This document shows, piece by piece, positions 1 through 5,273 of a stretch of DNA of 5,273 nt. A program made the translations under genes and the position numbers. Origin of the DNA: Silvimonas sp. JCM 19000 (GTDB taxonomy: Bacteria > Pseudomonadota > Gammaproteobacteria > Burkholderiales > Chitinibacteraceae); the NCBI GenBank assembly GCA_001313065.1, contig BBFD01000287.1, positions 1 through 5,273 on the forward strand. The letters run 5' to 3'. A model generated the notes under the pieces. That model did no database searches, was not told the DNA's origin, and saw only the letters and a program-made list of their open reading frames with translations. The first letter of the stretch is position 1. Each line of letters begins with the position of its first letter.

Positions 1-1057
1 TGCGATGCCGCAGGCGCAACCAGCAATTCGCCGGTTTCCGGGTCGATGCCGGCCGGTACTTGCCCGGCGCGGGTAGTGGCCAGCGCTTTCTTCAGGCTGG
101 TCAGCAGAAAACGGTAGATGGCTTGCGATTCGCGGAAGCGCACTTCGATCTTGGTTGGATGCACGTTGACGTCCACGCCTTCCGGATCAAGCTCAAGGAA
201 CAAACACCAACTGGCGTGACGGTCATGGTGCAGCACGTCGCGATAGGCTTCGCGTAATGCGTGGGCAATGACCTTGTCGCGCACAAAGCGGCCGTTCACA
301 AAAAAAAGTACTGCGCGTCACGGCTCGCCTTGGATTGGGTGGGGCTACCGGCCAGACCCCACAAGCGCAGCGGGCCTGCCGCTTCGTCGATTTGCACCGC
401 GTGCAGCGCAAAATCATCGCCCAACAAGGCGGCGCAACGCTTGTGTACGTCGCCACGCATCACACGCAGATTGGCGCGGCTGTTATGGATCAGGGTGAAC
501 TGTTTGTCCGGATTGGCCAGCGCCAGGCGCGTGACCATGTCTTCGCAATGCGCAAATTCGGTACTGTCGGATTTAAGAAACTTACGCCGGGCGGGGGTCT
601 GGTAATACAGATCGTGCACTTCGATAGTGGTGCCGACCGCAAGGGCGGCCGGTTCCGGCTCATGCAAGCGGCCATGATCGGATTCCACCCGCCACGCATG
701 CGGCGCGCCATCAAAGCGGCTGGTCAGCGTCAGGCGGCTGACCGAAGCAATCGAGGCCAGGCCTTCGCCGCGGAAACCCAGCGTGGCCACCTTCTGCAAA
801 TCATCAAAGTCGCGGATCTTGCTGGTGGCGTGGCGATGCAAGGCCAGCGCCAGATCATCGCGCTCGATGCCATGGCCGTCGTCGATCACCTTGATCAACT
901 TGGTGCCGCCAGCAATCAGCTCGATGCCGATGTTTTCCGAACCGGCATCCAGGCTGTTTTCCAGCAGTTCTTTCAGCGCGGAAGCAGGCCGTTCAACCAC
1001 TTCGCCGGCAGCGATCTGGTTAACCAGTTGATCAGATAAAAGCTGTATGCGCGGCAT
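1..1057 (-). CDS. mutL: DNA mismatch repair protein MutL, N-terminal part, with a frameshift at an A8 tract
   Basis: MutL is the GHKL-family ATPase that links MutS mismatch recognition to strand incision. Start ATG at 1057-1055 gives [20 protein letters not shown], the usual MutL beginning; an upstream in-frame ATG at 1138 would add 27 non-conserved residues. Visible motifs: ENSLDAG (33-39, with the ATP-hydrolysis Glu), DDGHGI (59-64), RHATSKI (75-81), GFRGEGL (94-100) and GTTIEV (142-147). The frame as read stops at 298-296 after QYFF plus one Leu. In another frame the protein continues from base 299 as [10 protein letters not shown] and later [13 protein letters not shown], the conserved transducer-domain signature, and runs off the window at base 1. 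About 351 codons are present of roughly 600 in the family; the C-terminal dimerisation domain lies outside. The T8 coding tract should be T6 or T9 for an open frame. Identity is very secure; whether the gene is truly broken is not. Confidence 0.95.
300..307. repeat. A8 homopolymer at the mutL frameshift
   Basis: Eight A on the plus strand (T8 in the mutL coding strand) sit exactly where the mutL frame changes. The conserved reading QYFFVNGR needs six T before GTG, or nine with one extra Phe. A tract of eight leads to TTG TGA and a stop. Such tracts are prone to replication and transcription slippage and to sequencing length errors. Confidence 0.9.
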
Positions 1058-1085
1058 GGGCGAGGGCAGGCGGGGAAAGGTGAGG

Positions 1086-1094
1086 ATTATATCA
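1086..1094 (-). promoter_or_regulatory. Extended -10 promoter for mutL
   Basis: On the minus strand this reads TGATATAAT: a perfect TATAAT hexamer (1091-1086) preceded by TG one base upstream, the extended -10 form that tolerates a poor -35. No good -35 is visible at 16-18 bp. A start of transcription near 1079 would give a leader of about 20 bases before the mutL ATG at 1057. There is no clear Shine-Dalgarno sequence in that leader. The element lies in the gap between amiC and mutL, so mutL can be transcribed apart from tsaE-amiC. This is a sequence match only. Confidence 0.55.
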
Positions 1095-1126
1095 GTGCCA
1101 GACTGAATCCACGTTTCGCCCGCCCG

Positions 1127-1151
1127 CGCTGCGCTCAACTGCGGCGCAGCG
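1127..1151. other. 8-bp inverted repeat in the amiC-mutL gap
   Basis: CGCTGCGC (1127-1134) and GCGCAGCG (1144-1151) form a perfect 8-bp stem with a 9-base loop. There is no T run after it on either strand, so it is not a classical intrinsic terminator. It could be a weak pause or terminator element behind amiC, or just a GC-rich coincidence. The TGA that would end the restored amiC frame (1137-1135) lies at the edge of the loop. Confidence 0.35.
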
Positions 1152-1231
1152 GTGCCCAGCCTTCGATCAGGTTTTCGCCCTCAAACGCGGCCACCTGCGC
1201 CAGTTTGGTCCGGGCGGGGGGCGGGTTTTTT
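1135..1231 (-). other. Probable true C-terminal extension of amiC in another frame
   Basis: Removing one base from the T6 run at 1226-1231 changes the amiC end to FVKNPPPARTKLAQ and then VAAFEGENLIEGWAPLRRS, stopping at TGA 1137-1135. YF-x-KNPP followed by A-R resembles the tail I recall for betaproteobacterial amidases, and the alternative reading uses ordinary GC-rich codons. It would give about 489 residues. After 1135 the base composition shifts and the mutL promoter appears, which fits a gene ending there. I do not recognise the last ~20 residues as a named motif. Confidence 0.5.
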
Positions 1232-2605
1232 GACGAAGTAACGCTTGATGCCGTTATGCAGCGCCGAGGCCATCTTGACCTGATAAGCGTCGTCGATCAG
1301 CTTCTGTTCTTCGGCCGGGTTAGAGATAAACGCGGTTTCGACCAGGATCGACGGGATATCCGGCGCTTTGAGCACGGCAAAACCGGCTTGCTCGACCGAG
1401 CCTTTATGTAGCCGGTTGAGCGAACCCAGTTCGTTCAGCATGGCTTTGCCAAATTTCATGCTGTCGTTGAGCGTGGCGGTCTGGGTCAGGTCCATCAGCG
1501 TGTGCGCCAGATACTTATCTTGCGTGCTGATTTTGACGCCCCCGATCAGATCGGCATCGTTTTGCGTTTGCGCCAGCCACTTGGCTGCGGTACTGGTCGC
1601 GCCCTTGTCAGACAACACAAATACCGAAGAACCGCTGGCGTCGGGCCGGATAAACGCATCGGCATGAATAGACACAAACAAATCCGCTTGTACTGCACGG
1701 GCCTTTTTTTTGACACGCACGCCCAGCGGCACAAAGAAATCGGCGTCGCGCGTCATCACCACGCGAATATTGGGTTCGCCTTCGAGCAAGCCTTTGAGCT
1801 TGCGCGCAATCGACAACACCACCGTTTTCTCGTAATTGCCTTGCGGACCTACCGCACCGGGGTCTTCGCCACCGTGGCCCGGATCCAGCACCACCGTAAT
1901 CAGCCGGTCCACCTTGAGCTTGCTGCGATCCACCGGCTGGCCGGTTTCGGCTTTGGCGATGGCGTCGCGATTGTCCTGCGCGCTCTGGTCCAGCGGATCC
2001 GGCTGGCTGGCCGCTTGCGCTGACTTGCCCGGATTGCTTTGCGGCGCGCTGGTTTTGTCGTCCAGCTTGAGATTGGCGGGCGCTTGCGCGTTGTCGCCAT
2101 TGTTCTGGTCATCCAGAAACGCCAGCAACGGGTCTTTCTGCACCGTTGGGTACAGATCGATCACCAGGCGGTATTTATATTCAGCCACCGGGTCGAGCGT
2201 AAATACCTGCGGCTTGACCTCGGATTTGAGGTCAAGCACCAGCCGCACCGTGCCCGGCTTGAAGCGGCCAGCGCGGAGCAGTTTGATGTAGGGGTCGTCC
2301 TGGCCCACCTTGCCTTCGAGCTTTTGCAATTCGGCATTCAGGTCGACGCCTTCCAGATCGACCACCAGTCGGTCCGGATTCTTGAGCGAAAATTGTTTGA
2401 AAGCGAGTGGCGACGTGGCCTCGATAGTGACGCGGGTATACGCCTGGGCGGGCCAGACGCGCACCGAAACCACATCGGCATTGGCGGCCGCGCGGGCCAT
2501 GCCTACTGGCACAACGCTTAAAACCAACGACGAAACCGCCGCACGCAAGACGCGTCGGCGGGCATTATCTGGGGTCAGGACGGGGTGGCGAGTTGCTCGA
2601 GACAT
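1181..2605 (-). CDS. amiC: N-acetylmuramoyl-L-alanine amidase AmiC-type, Tat-exported, with AMIN domain
   Basis: A periplasmic zinc amidase that cleaves septal peptidoglycan (MurNAc-L-Ala bond) during daughter-cell separation. Residues 11-40 form a Tat-type signal: ARRRVLR (15-21), a hydrophobic stretch and ARA (37-39) as a likely cleavage site. An AMIN domain (about 43-152) should target it to the septum. A low-complexity linker rich in Gln, Ala, Asp and Ser (about 157-232) leads to an Amidase_3 domain (about 235-457) with DPGHGG (His244), Glu259, VSIHAD (His314) and LVETAFISNP (Glu423), the expected zinc ligands and catalytic Glu. The start at 2605 is supported by GGAG upstream and by the Tat motif; it overlaps the tsaE end by 31 bp. 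As read the protein has 474 residues and ends KKPAPRPDQTGAGGRV. Removing one T from the T6 tract at 1226-1231 gives KNPPPARTKL, closer to the family, and an end at 1135. There is also an extra Lys at 299-301. In-family naming (AmiC versus AmiB) rests on the Tat signal and the AMIN plus Amidase_3 layout without LysM. Confidence 0.93.
   Translation of the reverse strand: MSRATRHPVLTPDNARRRVLRAAVSSLVLSVVPVGMARAAANADVVSVRVWPAQAYTRVTIEATSPLAFKQFSLKNPDRLVVDLEGVDLNAELQKLEGKVGQDDPYIKLLRAGRFKPGTVRLVLDLKSEVKPQVFTLDPVAEYKYRLVIDLYPTVQKDPLLAFLDDQNNGDNAQAPANLKLDDKTSAPQSNPGKSAQAASQPDPLDQSAQDNRDAIAKAETGQPVDRSKLKVDRLITVVLDPGHGGEDPGAVGPQGNYEKTVVLSIARKLKGLLEGEPNIRVVMTRDADFFVPLGVRVKKKARAVQADLFVSIHADAFIRPDASGSSVFVLSDKGATSTAAKWLAQTQNDADLIGGVKISTQDKYLAHTLMDLTQTATLNDSMKFGKAMLNELGSLNRLHKGSVEQAGFAVLKAPDIPSILVETAFISNPAEEQKLIDDAYQVKMASALHNGIKRYFVKKPAPRPDQTGAGGRV
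1704..1711. repeat. T8 homopolymer inside amiC (extra Lys codon)
   Basis: The coding strand reads GTC AAA AAA AAG GCC, giving RVKKKARAVQ. The family pattern I recall is RV-x-KAR-x-VQADLFVSIHAD, which has one residue fewer here and would need only five A. The frame stays open, so this looks like an in-frame +3 expansion. Confidence 0.7.
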
Positions 2606-3041
2606 GCCGAACCGGTCTCCGTAAGTGCTTGAATTTCAATGTTTCTGCCGTCGTGATGCGGCGTTAGTGTAACCATCAGGTCGGGTGCGGGCAGCAGGCC
2701 GCGGGCTTGATCGGCCCATTCGATCACGCAAATGGACTGCTCATTAAAGTAATCGCGAAAGCCTGCATCGACCCATTCCATCGGGTCTTGAAATCTATAT
2801 AAATCAAAATGATACAAGTTTAAATTAGAAACAGCATAAGGTTCAACCAGCGTGTAAGTGGGGCTCTTCACGCGCCCGGCATAACCAAGCGCTCGCAGCA
2901 GGCCACGGGTGAGCGTGGTTTTGCCCGCGCCAGGTCGCCTTGTAAAAAAATGACCACGCCGCCGTGCAGCACGCCCGCCAGTTCGGCCCCGATGGCCAGC
3001 GTGGCGTTTTCGTCAGGCAAAAAAGCGGCATGCAGTATCAT
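2575..3041 (-). CDS. tsaE: tRNA t6A biosynthesis ATPase TsaE, frameshifted inside the P-loop
   Basis: TsaE is the small ATPase that works with TsaB and TsaD to make N6-threonylcarbamoyl-adenosine at position 37 of ANN-decoding tRNAs; it is usually essential. The start at 3041-3039 gives MILHAAFLPDENAT, like the family's LPDE-x-AT opening. The frame continues to GDL at residue 37 and then reads ARAKPRS instead of GAGKTTLT. Adding one C to the CC at 2930-2931 (plus strand) restores Walker A GDLGAGKTT (35-43) and joins the second part, KSPTYTLVEPY, YHFDLYRF and VIEWAD, ending at 2575. Restored length is 155 residues, the normal size. As read, the first frame stops at 2868 after 57 residues, and the second part is open from 2871. 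It heads the tsaE-amiC pair and diverges from queG. A sequencing or consensus deletion is more likely than real loss. Confidence 0.93.
2617..2620 (-). promoter_or_regulatory. Ribosome binding site of amiC
   Basis: GGAG on the minus strand lies 11 bases before the amiC ATG at 2605, inside the tsaE coding region. The spacing is slightly long, but it supports the start that includes the whole Tat signal, and it implies that amiC can be translated while tsaE is being finished. Confidence 0.45.
2944..2950. repeat. A7 tract in tsaE, apparently unexpanded
   Basis: The coding strand reads ATT TTT TTA for Ile-Phe-Leu just before QGDL. Spacing to the P-loop matches the family (E. coli VIYLYGDLGAGK as I recall it), so this tract shows no sign of an added residue. 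It serves as an internal comparison for the A8 tracts. Confidence 0.6.
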
Positions 3042-3048
3042 TTGCCTT
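3042..3048. other. 7-bp gap between divergent tsaE and queG starts
   Basis: Only seven bases separate the tsaE ATG (3041, minus) and the queG ATG (3049, plus). Each gene's promoter must therefore lie inside the other's coding region or start downstream in-frame. I see no convincing -35/-10 pair for either gene here. The tsaE side has a weak AAGG three bases before its ATG; queG has no recognisable Shine-Dalgarno sequence. Confidence 0.6.
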
Positions 3049-4136
3049 ATGCAAAATGAATTCCCCTCTGTTGATTCCGGCGGTCTGGACCTGACCGCGC
3101 TGGCGGCCCGCATCAAAGCGTGGGCGCAAGAACTGGGCTTTGCGCGCGCGGCGATTACGGGCACCGATTTGTCCCATGCCGAGCCGGCATTGACCGCATG
3201 GCTGGCGGCCGGGTTCCACGGCGAGATGGATTATATGGCACGCCACGGCCTGACACGCGCGCGGCCCGCAGAACTGGTGCCGGGCACGGTGTCGGTGGTG
3301 AGTGTATTCATGCCCTATCTGCCGGCGGGCACCTCCAACGCCGAGACCATCTTGCAGGATGGCAACAAGGCCTATCTGTCGCGTTATGCTCTGGGCCGCG
3401 ATTATCACAAGGTTTTGCGCAACCGGCTGCAAAAAAAACTGGCTGAACGCGTCCAGGCCGAAATCGGGCCGTTTGGTTTCCGCGCCTTTGTTGATTCCGC
3501 ACCGGTGCTGGAAGTCGAACTGGCCAAACAAGCTGGCCAGGGCTGGCGCGGCAAGCACACGCTTTTGCTCAATCGCGAATATGGTTCCTTCTTTTTTATC
3601 GGCGAGTTGTTCACCGATCTGCCGCTGCCGCCCGACCCGCCGCAGCCCGATGAACATTGCGGCCGTTGCACTCGCTGCATCAGCGCCTGTCCCACCGGCG
3701 CCATCGTCGCGCCGTACAAGGTTGATGCGCGTAAATGCATCTCCTACCTTACTATCGAGTTAAAGGGCAGTATTCCAGATGAATATCGCCCCCTGATTGG
3801 CAACCGGGTGTATGGCTGCGATGACTGCCAACTGGTGTGTCCGTGGAACCGCTTTGCCGTGAATAGCAAAGAGGCCGATTTTGCGGTACGGCATGGGCTG
3901 GATGATGTCTCGCTGGTGGAGCTGTTTGGCTGGGACGAAGCCACCTTCCGTGAGCGCATGGCGGGCAGCGCCATTCTGCGTATCGGCCATGAGCGCTGGT
4001 TGCGTAATCTGGCGGTTGGTTTAGGCAACGCGCCGACCAGCCTGAAATTGTTTCTGCTTTGCAATCCCGCATCGATGACCCCAGCGAACTCGTGCGCGAG
4101 CACGTGGCGTGGGCCTTGAACAGGCATGCTGCATGA
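3049..4136 (+). CDS. queG: Epoxyqueuosine reductase QueG, C-terminal frameshift
   Basis: QueG is the cobalamin and 4Fe-4S enzyme that reduces epoxyqueuosine to queuosine in GUN-decoding tRNAs, a cytoplasmic final step. The N-terminal cobalamin-binding part contains HGEMDYMARH (57-66), ALGRDYHKVLRNRL (114-127) and FVDSAP (147-152, with the proposed catalytic Asp149). The ferredoxin-like part has eight Cys for two clusters: 204, 207, 210, 214, 230, 257, 260 and 264, within CGRCTRCISACPTGAI and CDDCQLVCPWN. The chosen ATG at 3049 begins MQNEFPSVDS; earlier in-frame codons run through tsaE and are not family-like. After GNAPTS (331) the frame as read drifts and stops at 4119. Adding one C at 4041-4042 gives SPEIVSALQSRIDDPSELV through to WALNRHAA and TGA at 4136, a HEAT-like tail, 362 residues in total (E. 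coli about 379). QKK (128-130) has one Lys more than expected. Identity is certain. Confidence 0.96.
3431..3438. repeat. A8 homopolymer inside queG (extra Lys codon)
   Basis: The codons CAA AAA AAA CTG give RNRLQKKLAERV. The E. coli protein as I recall it reads RNRLKKLGE, so there is one residue more here. A tract of five A would give RNRLQKLAE. The frame stays open on both sides. Confidence 0.7.
4133..4136 (+). other. ATGA overlap coupling queG and pxpB
   Basis: The restored queG frame ends GCA TGA at 4134-4136, and the pxpB ATG is 4133-4135. The four-base overlap is a typical translational coupling junction. It also supports the view that queG truly ends here and not at 4119. Confidence 0.7.
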
Positions 4137-4786
4137 ACCCAACTCTCCAGCCCCAGGGCGACACCGCCCTGGTCCTGACTGTGTCTACCGCCCTGGCGGA
4201 CCAACAACGTTTGTGGCGCATGCAGCGCGTGCTGCAACAACGCCATCCCGACTGGTGGCAAGTGCTGGGCGTGGGCAACCTCACGGTGCGCTTTGACCCG
4301 CTGACCACCGACGCCGGTTTGATCGAACAAGGCATGCAAAGCGCCTGGACCGACAGCCGCGACGCCGAACCCGTGCGCGGCCAGCGCCACGATATTCCGG
4401 TGCATTACGGCGGCAAGGCGGGGCCGGATCTGGCTGCGGTGGCCGAGTTCAGCGGGCTGACGCCGCAGCAGGTAATCGAATTGCATGCGGCGCAGGATTA
4501 CGCGGTGTATTGCATCGGCTTTCTGCCGGGCTTTCCGTATCTGGGCGGGCTGGATGAACGTCTGATCATTCCGCGCCGCGCCAGACCACGGCAAAAAAAA
4601 GTCCCGGCCGGATCGGTCGGTATTGGCGGGATGCAGACCGGGATTTATCCCTGCGCATCACCGGGCGGCTGGCATCTGATCGGCCGGACCGACACGCGCT
4701 TGTTTGATGTGACACAAATGCCACCCGCCTTGTTGGCCCCCGGCGATACGCTGCGGTTTGTCCCCAGCACGGAGGCCGCCGCGTGA
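4133..4786 (+). CDS. pxpB: 5-oxoprolinase subunit PxpB (KipI-like)
   Basis: PxpB, with PxpC and PxpA, hydrolyses 5-oxoproline (pyroglutamate) to glutamate using ATP. The 217-residue protein matches family length. Landmarks: GDTALVL (9-15), GVGNLTVRFDPL (46-57), YGGKAGPDL (92-100), LHAAQDY (117-123), GFLPGFPYLGGL (129-140), PRRARPR (147-153), VPAGSVGIGG (157-166), QTGIYP (168-173), SPGGWHLIGRT (176-186) and PGDTLRFVP (203-211). The start is taken at 4133 because ATGA overlaps the TGA of the restored queG frame and MNPTLQPQGDTAL aligns with the family; an upstream ATG at 4109 only adds eight residues that overlap queG. No clear ribosome site is present, so translation probably depends on coupling to queG. 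QKK at 154-156 carries an extra Lys from an A8 tract. pxpA would be expected nearby, probably beyond the window. Confidence 0.95.
   Translation: MNPTLQPQGDTALVLTVSTALADQQRLWRMQRVLQQRHPDWWQVLGVGNLTVRFDPLTTDAGLIEQGMQSAWTDSRDAEPVRGQRHDIPVHYGGKAGPDLAAVAEFSGLTPQQVIELHAAQDYAVYCIGFLPGFPYLGGLDERLIIPRRARPRQKKVPAGSVGIGGMQTGIYPCASPGGWHLIGRTDTRLFDVTQMPPALLAPGDTLRFVPSTEAAA
4593..4600. repeat. A8 homopolymer inside pxpB (extra Lys codon)
   Basis: CGG CAA AAA AAA GTC gives PRRARPRQKKVPAGSVGIGG. The E. coli protein as I recall it has PRRAEPR, then two residues, then VPAGSVGIGG; here there are three. Five A would restore the family spacing. Confidence 0.7.
4771..4775 (+). promoter_or_regulatory. Strong ribosome binding site for pxpC
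   Basis: GGAGG lies at 4771-4775, seven bases before the GTG at 4783. It is the best Shine-Dalgarno match in the window and decides the GTG start of pxpC, which overlaps the pxpB stop. Confidence 0.75.
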
Positions 4787-5273
4787 GCTTGCGTATTGTT
4801 AAAACCGGGCCGCAATGCAGCGTGCAGGATCTGGGCCGCTTTGGCACCAGCCAATGGGGCGTGCCGGTGGGCGGCGTGATGGATATCCCCGCCTTGCTGG
4901 TGGGTAATTTACTGGTGGGCAACGCGCCGGAACTGGCGGCGATCGAAATCACGCTGGGCGGCCTGCAGGTACGCTTCATGCGCGATGCCGTCATTGCCAT
5001 CACCGGGGCCCGCGTGGCGGCCACGCTGGATAAGCAGCCAGTGCAGTGCTGGCGCAGCGTGCCGGTACGCCAGGGCCAGACTCTGGCGTTGGCCTGGGCG
5101 GAACACGGCGCGCGTAGCTATCTGTGCGTGAGTGGCGGCATCGATGTGCCGGTGGTGTTGAATGCGCGTGCGACCGATCTGTCCAGTGGATTCGGTGGTT
5201 TTGAAGGGCGTGCGCTCAAGGTGGGTGATGTGGTGCCGCTGGGTGCCTGGGAGGGGCATGCGCCGCAAGCCAG
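4783..5273 (+). CDS. pxpC: 5-oxoprolinase subunit PxpC (KipA-like), 3' end beyond window
   Basis: PxpC is the biotin-independent carboxyltransferase-like partner of PxpB in the ATP-dependent opening of 5-oxoproline. The GTG start at 4783 gives (M)SLRIVKTGPQCSVQDLGR, preceded by GGAGG and overlapping the pxpB TGA as GTGA. Seen motifs: SVQDLGRFG (14-22), GVPVGGVMD (26-34), LLVGNAPELAAIEITLGG (43-60), AITGARV (70-76), SYLCVSGGIDVP (109-120) and ATDLSSGFGGFEGRALKVGD (127-146). The last part mirrors the STDL-x-x-GIGGLEGR-x-L-x-x-GD of E. coli. 163 codons of about 310 are present with no frame break and no long A tract. Confidence 0.95.
   Translation, partial: MSLRIVKTGPQCSVQDLGRFGTSQWGVPVGGVMDIPALLVGNLLVGNAPELAAIEITLGGLQVRFMRDAVIAITGARVAATLDKQPVQCWRSVPVRQGQTLALAWAEHGARSYLCVSGGIDVPVVLNARATDLSSGFGGFEGRALKVGDVVPLGAWEGHAPQA

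Noticed and set aside
335..1039. Open plus-strand frame of 234 codons opposite mutL
   Set aside because: It is the antisense of a clearly conserved MutL N-terminus; its open state follows from GC-rich codon structure and no family features are seen.
1127..1151. Intrinsic terminator for amiC
   Set aside because: The stem is good but neither side is followed by a T run, so it is kept only as an inverted repeat.
1212..1225. G-rich run (G3-C-G6-C-G3) as a G-quadruplex
   Set aside because: The central G6 would have to supply two tracts without a loop base; it also codes for Pro/Ala/Arg in amiC, so there is no good support.
1502..2023. Open plus-strand frame of 173 codons opposite amiC
   Set aside because: Antisense to the amidase catalytic domain and linker, with no ribosome site or recognisable motif.
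3013..3657. Open minus-strand frame of 214 codons opposite queG
   Set aside because: Antisense shadow of the conserved QueG cobalamin-binding region, and it overlaps the real tsaE start.
3752..4594. Open minus-strand frame of 280 codons opposite queG and pxpB
   Set aside because: It crosses the antisense of two well-identified genes and resembles no protein I know; a GC-bias shadow.
1..5273. tRNA, rRNA, CRISPR array, insertion sequence, phage or defence genes
   Set aside because: Nothing resembling these was found; practically all bases are accounted for by six housekeeping or metabolic genes.

Overview
The window is GC-rich (roughly 60% by eye) and carries a densely packed bacterial chromosomal segment with housekeeping genes. 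Protein sequences and the order tsaE-amiC-mutL on one strand with queG diverging from them suggest a betaproteobacterium, most likely of the Neisseriales type (Chromobacterium/Chitinibacter relatives). That placement is inference from remembered family sequences, not from a search.

Minus strand, right to left: tsaE (t6A tRNA modification ATPase, 3041-2575), amiC (Tat-exported septal N-acetylmuramoyl-L-alanine amidase, 2605-1181, possibly really ending at 1135) and the first ~350 codons of mutL (mismatch repair ATPase, 1057 to beyond base 1). tsaE and amiC overlap by 31 bp. mutL has its own extended -10 promoter in the short gap after amiC. Plus strand: queG (epoxyqueuosine reductase, 3049-4136), pxpB (4133-4786) and the first half of pxpC (from 4783), two subunits of the 5-oxoprolinase. 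queG/pxpB and pxpB/pxpC overlap by 4 bp stop/start pairs (ATGA, GTGA), so this is a translationally coupled operon. The tsaE and queG start codons are only 7 bp apart.

The striking feature is indels. Four genes have a reading-frame problem: mutL at an A8 tract (300-307), the amiC C-terminus at a T6 tract (1226-1231), tsaE inside its Walker A loop (near 2930) and queG near its C-terminus (near 4041). In addition, three separate A8/T8 tracts (amiC, queG, pxpB) each encode one more lysine than I recall for the family, as if A5 had become A8. A manual scan finds about twenty A/T runs of exactly 4, none of exactly 5, three of 6, one of 7 and four of exactly 8. Consensus errors are the simplest explanation for the tsaE and queG breaks, because tsaE is normally essential. 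The repeated in-frame +3 expansions are harder to explain as errors and are the main item worth checking, especially next to a mutL that is itself interrupted at such a tract.

No RNA genes, insertion sequences, CRISPR arrays or phage genes were seen, and no gene-free stretch exceeds about 125 bases.
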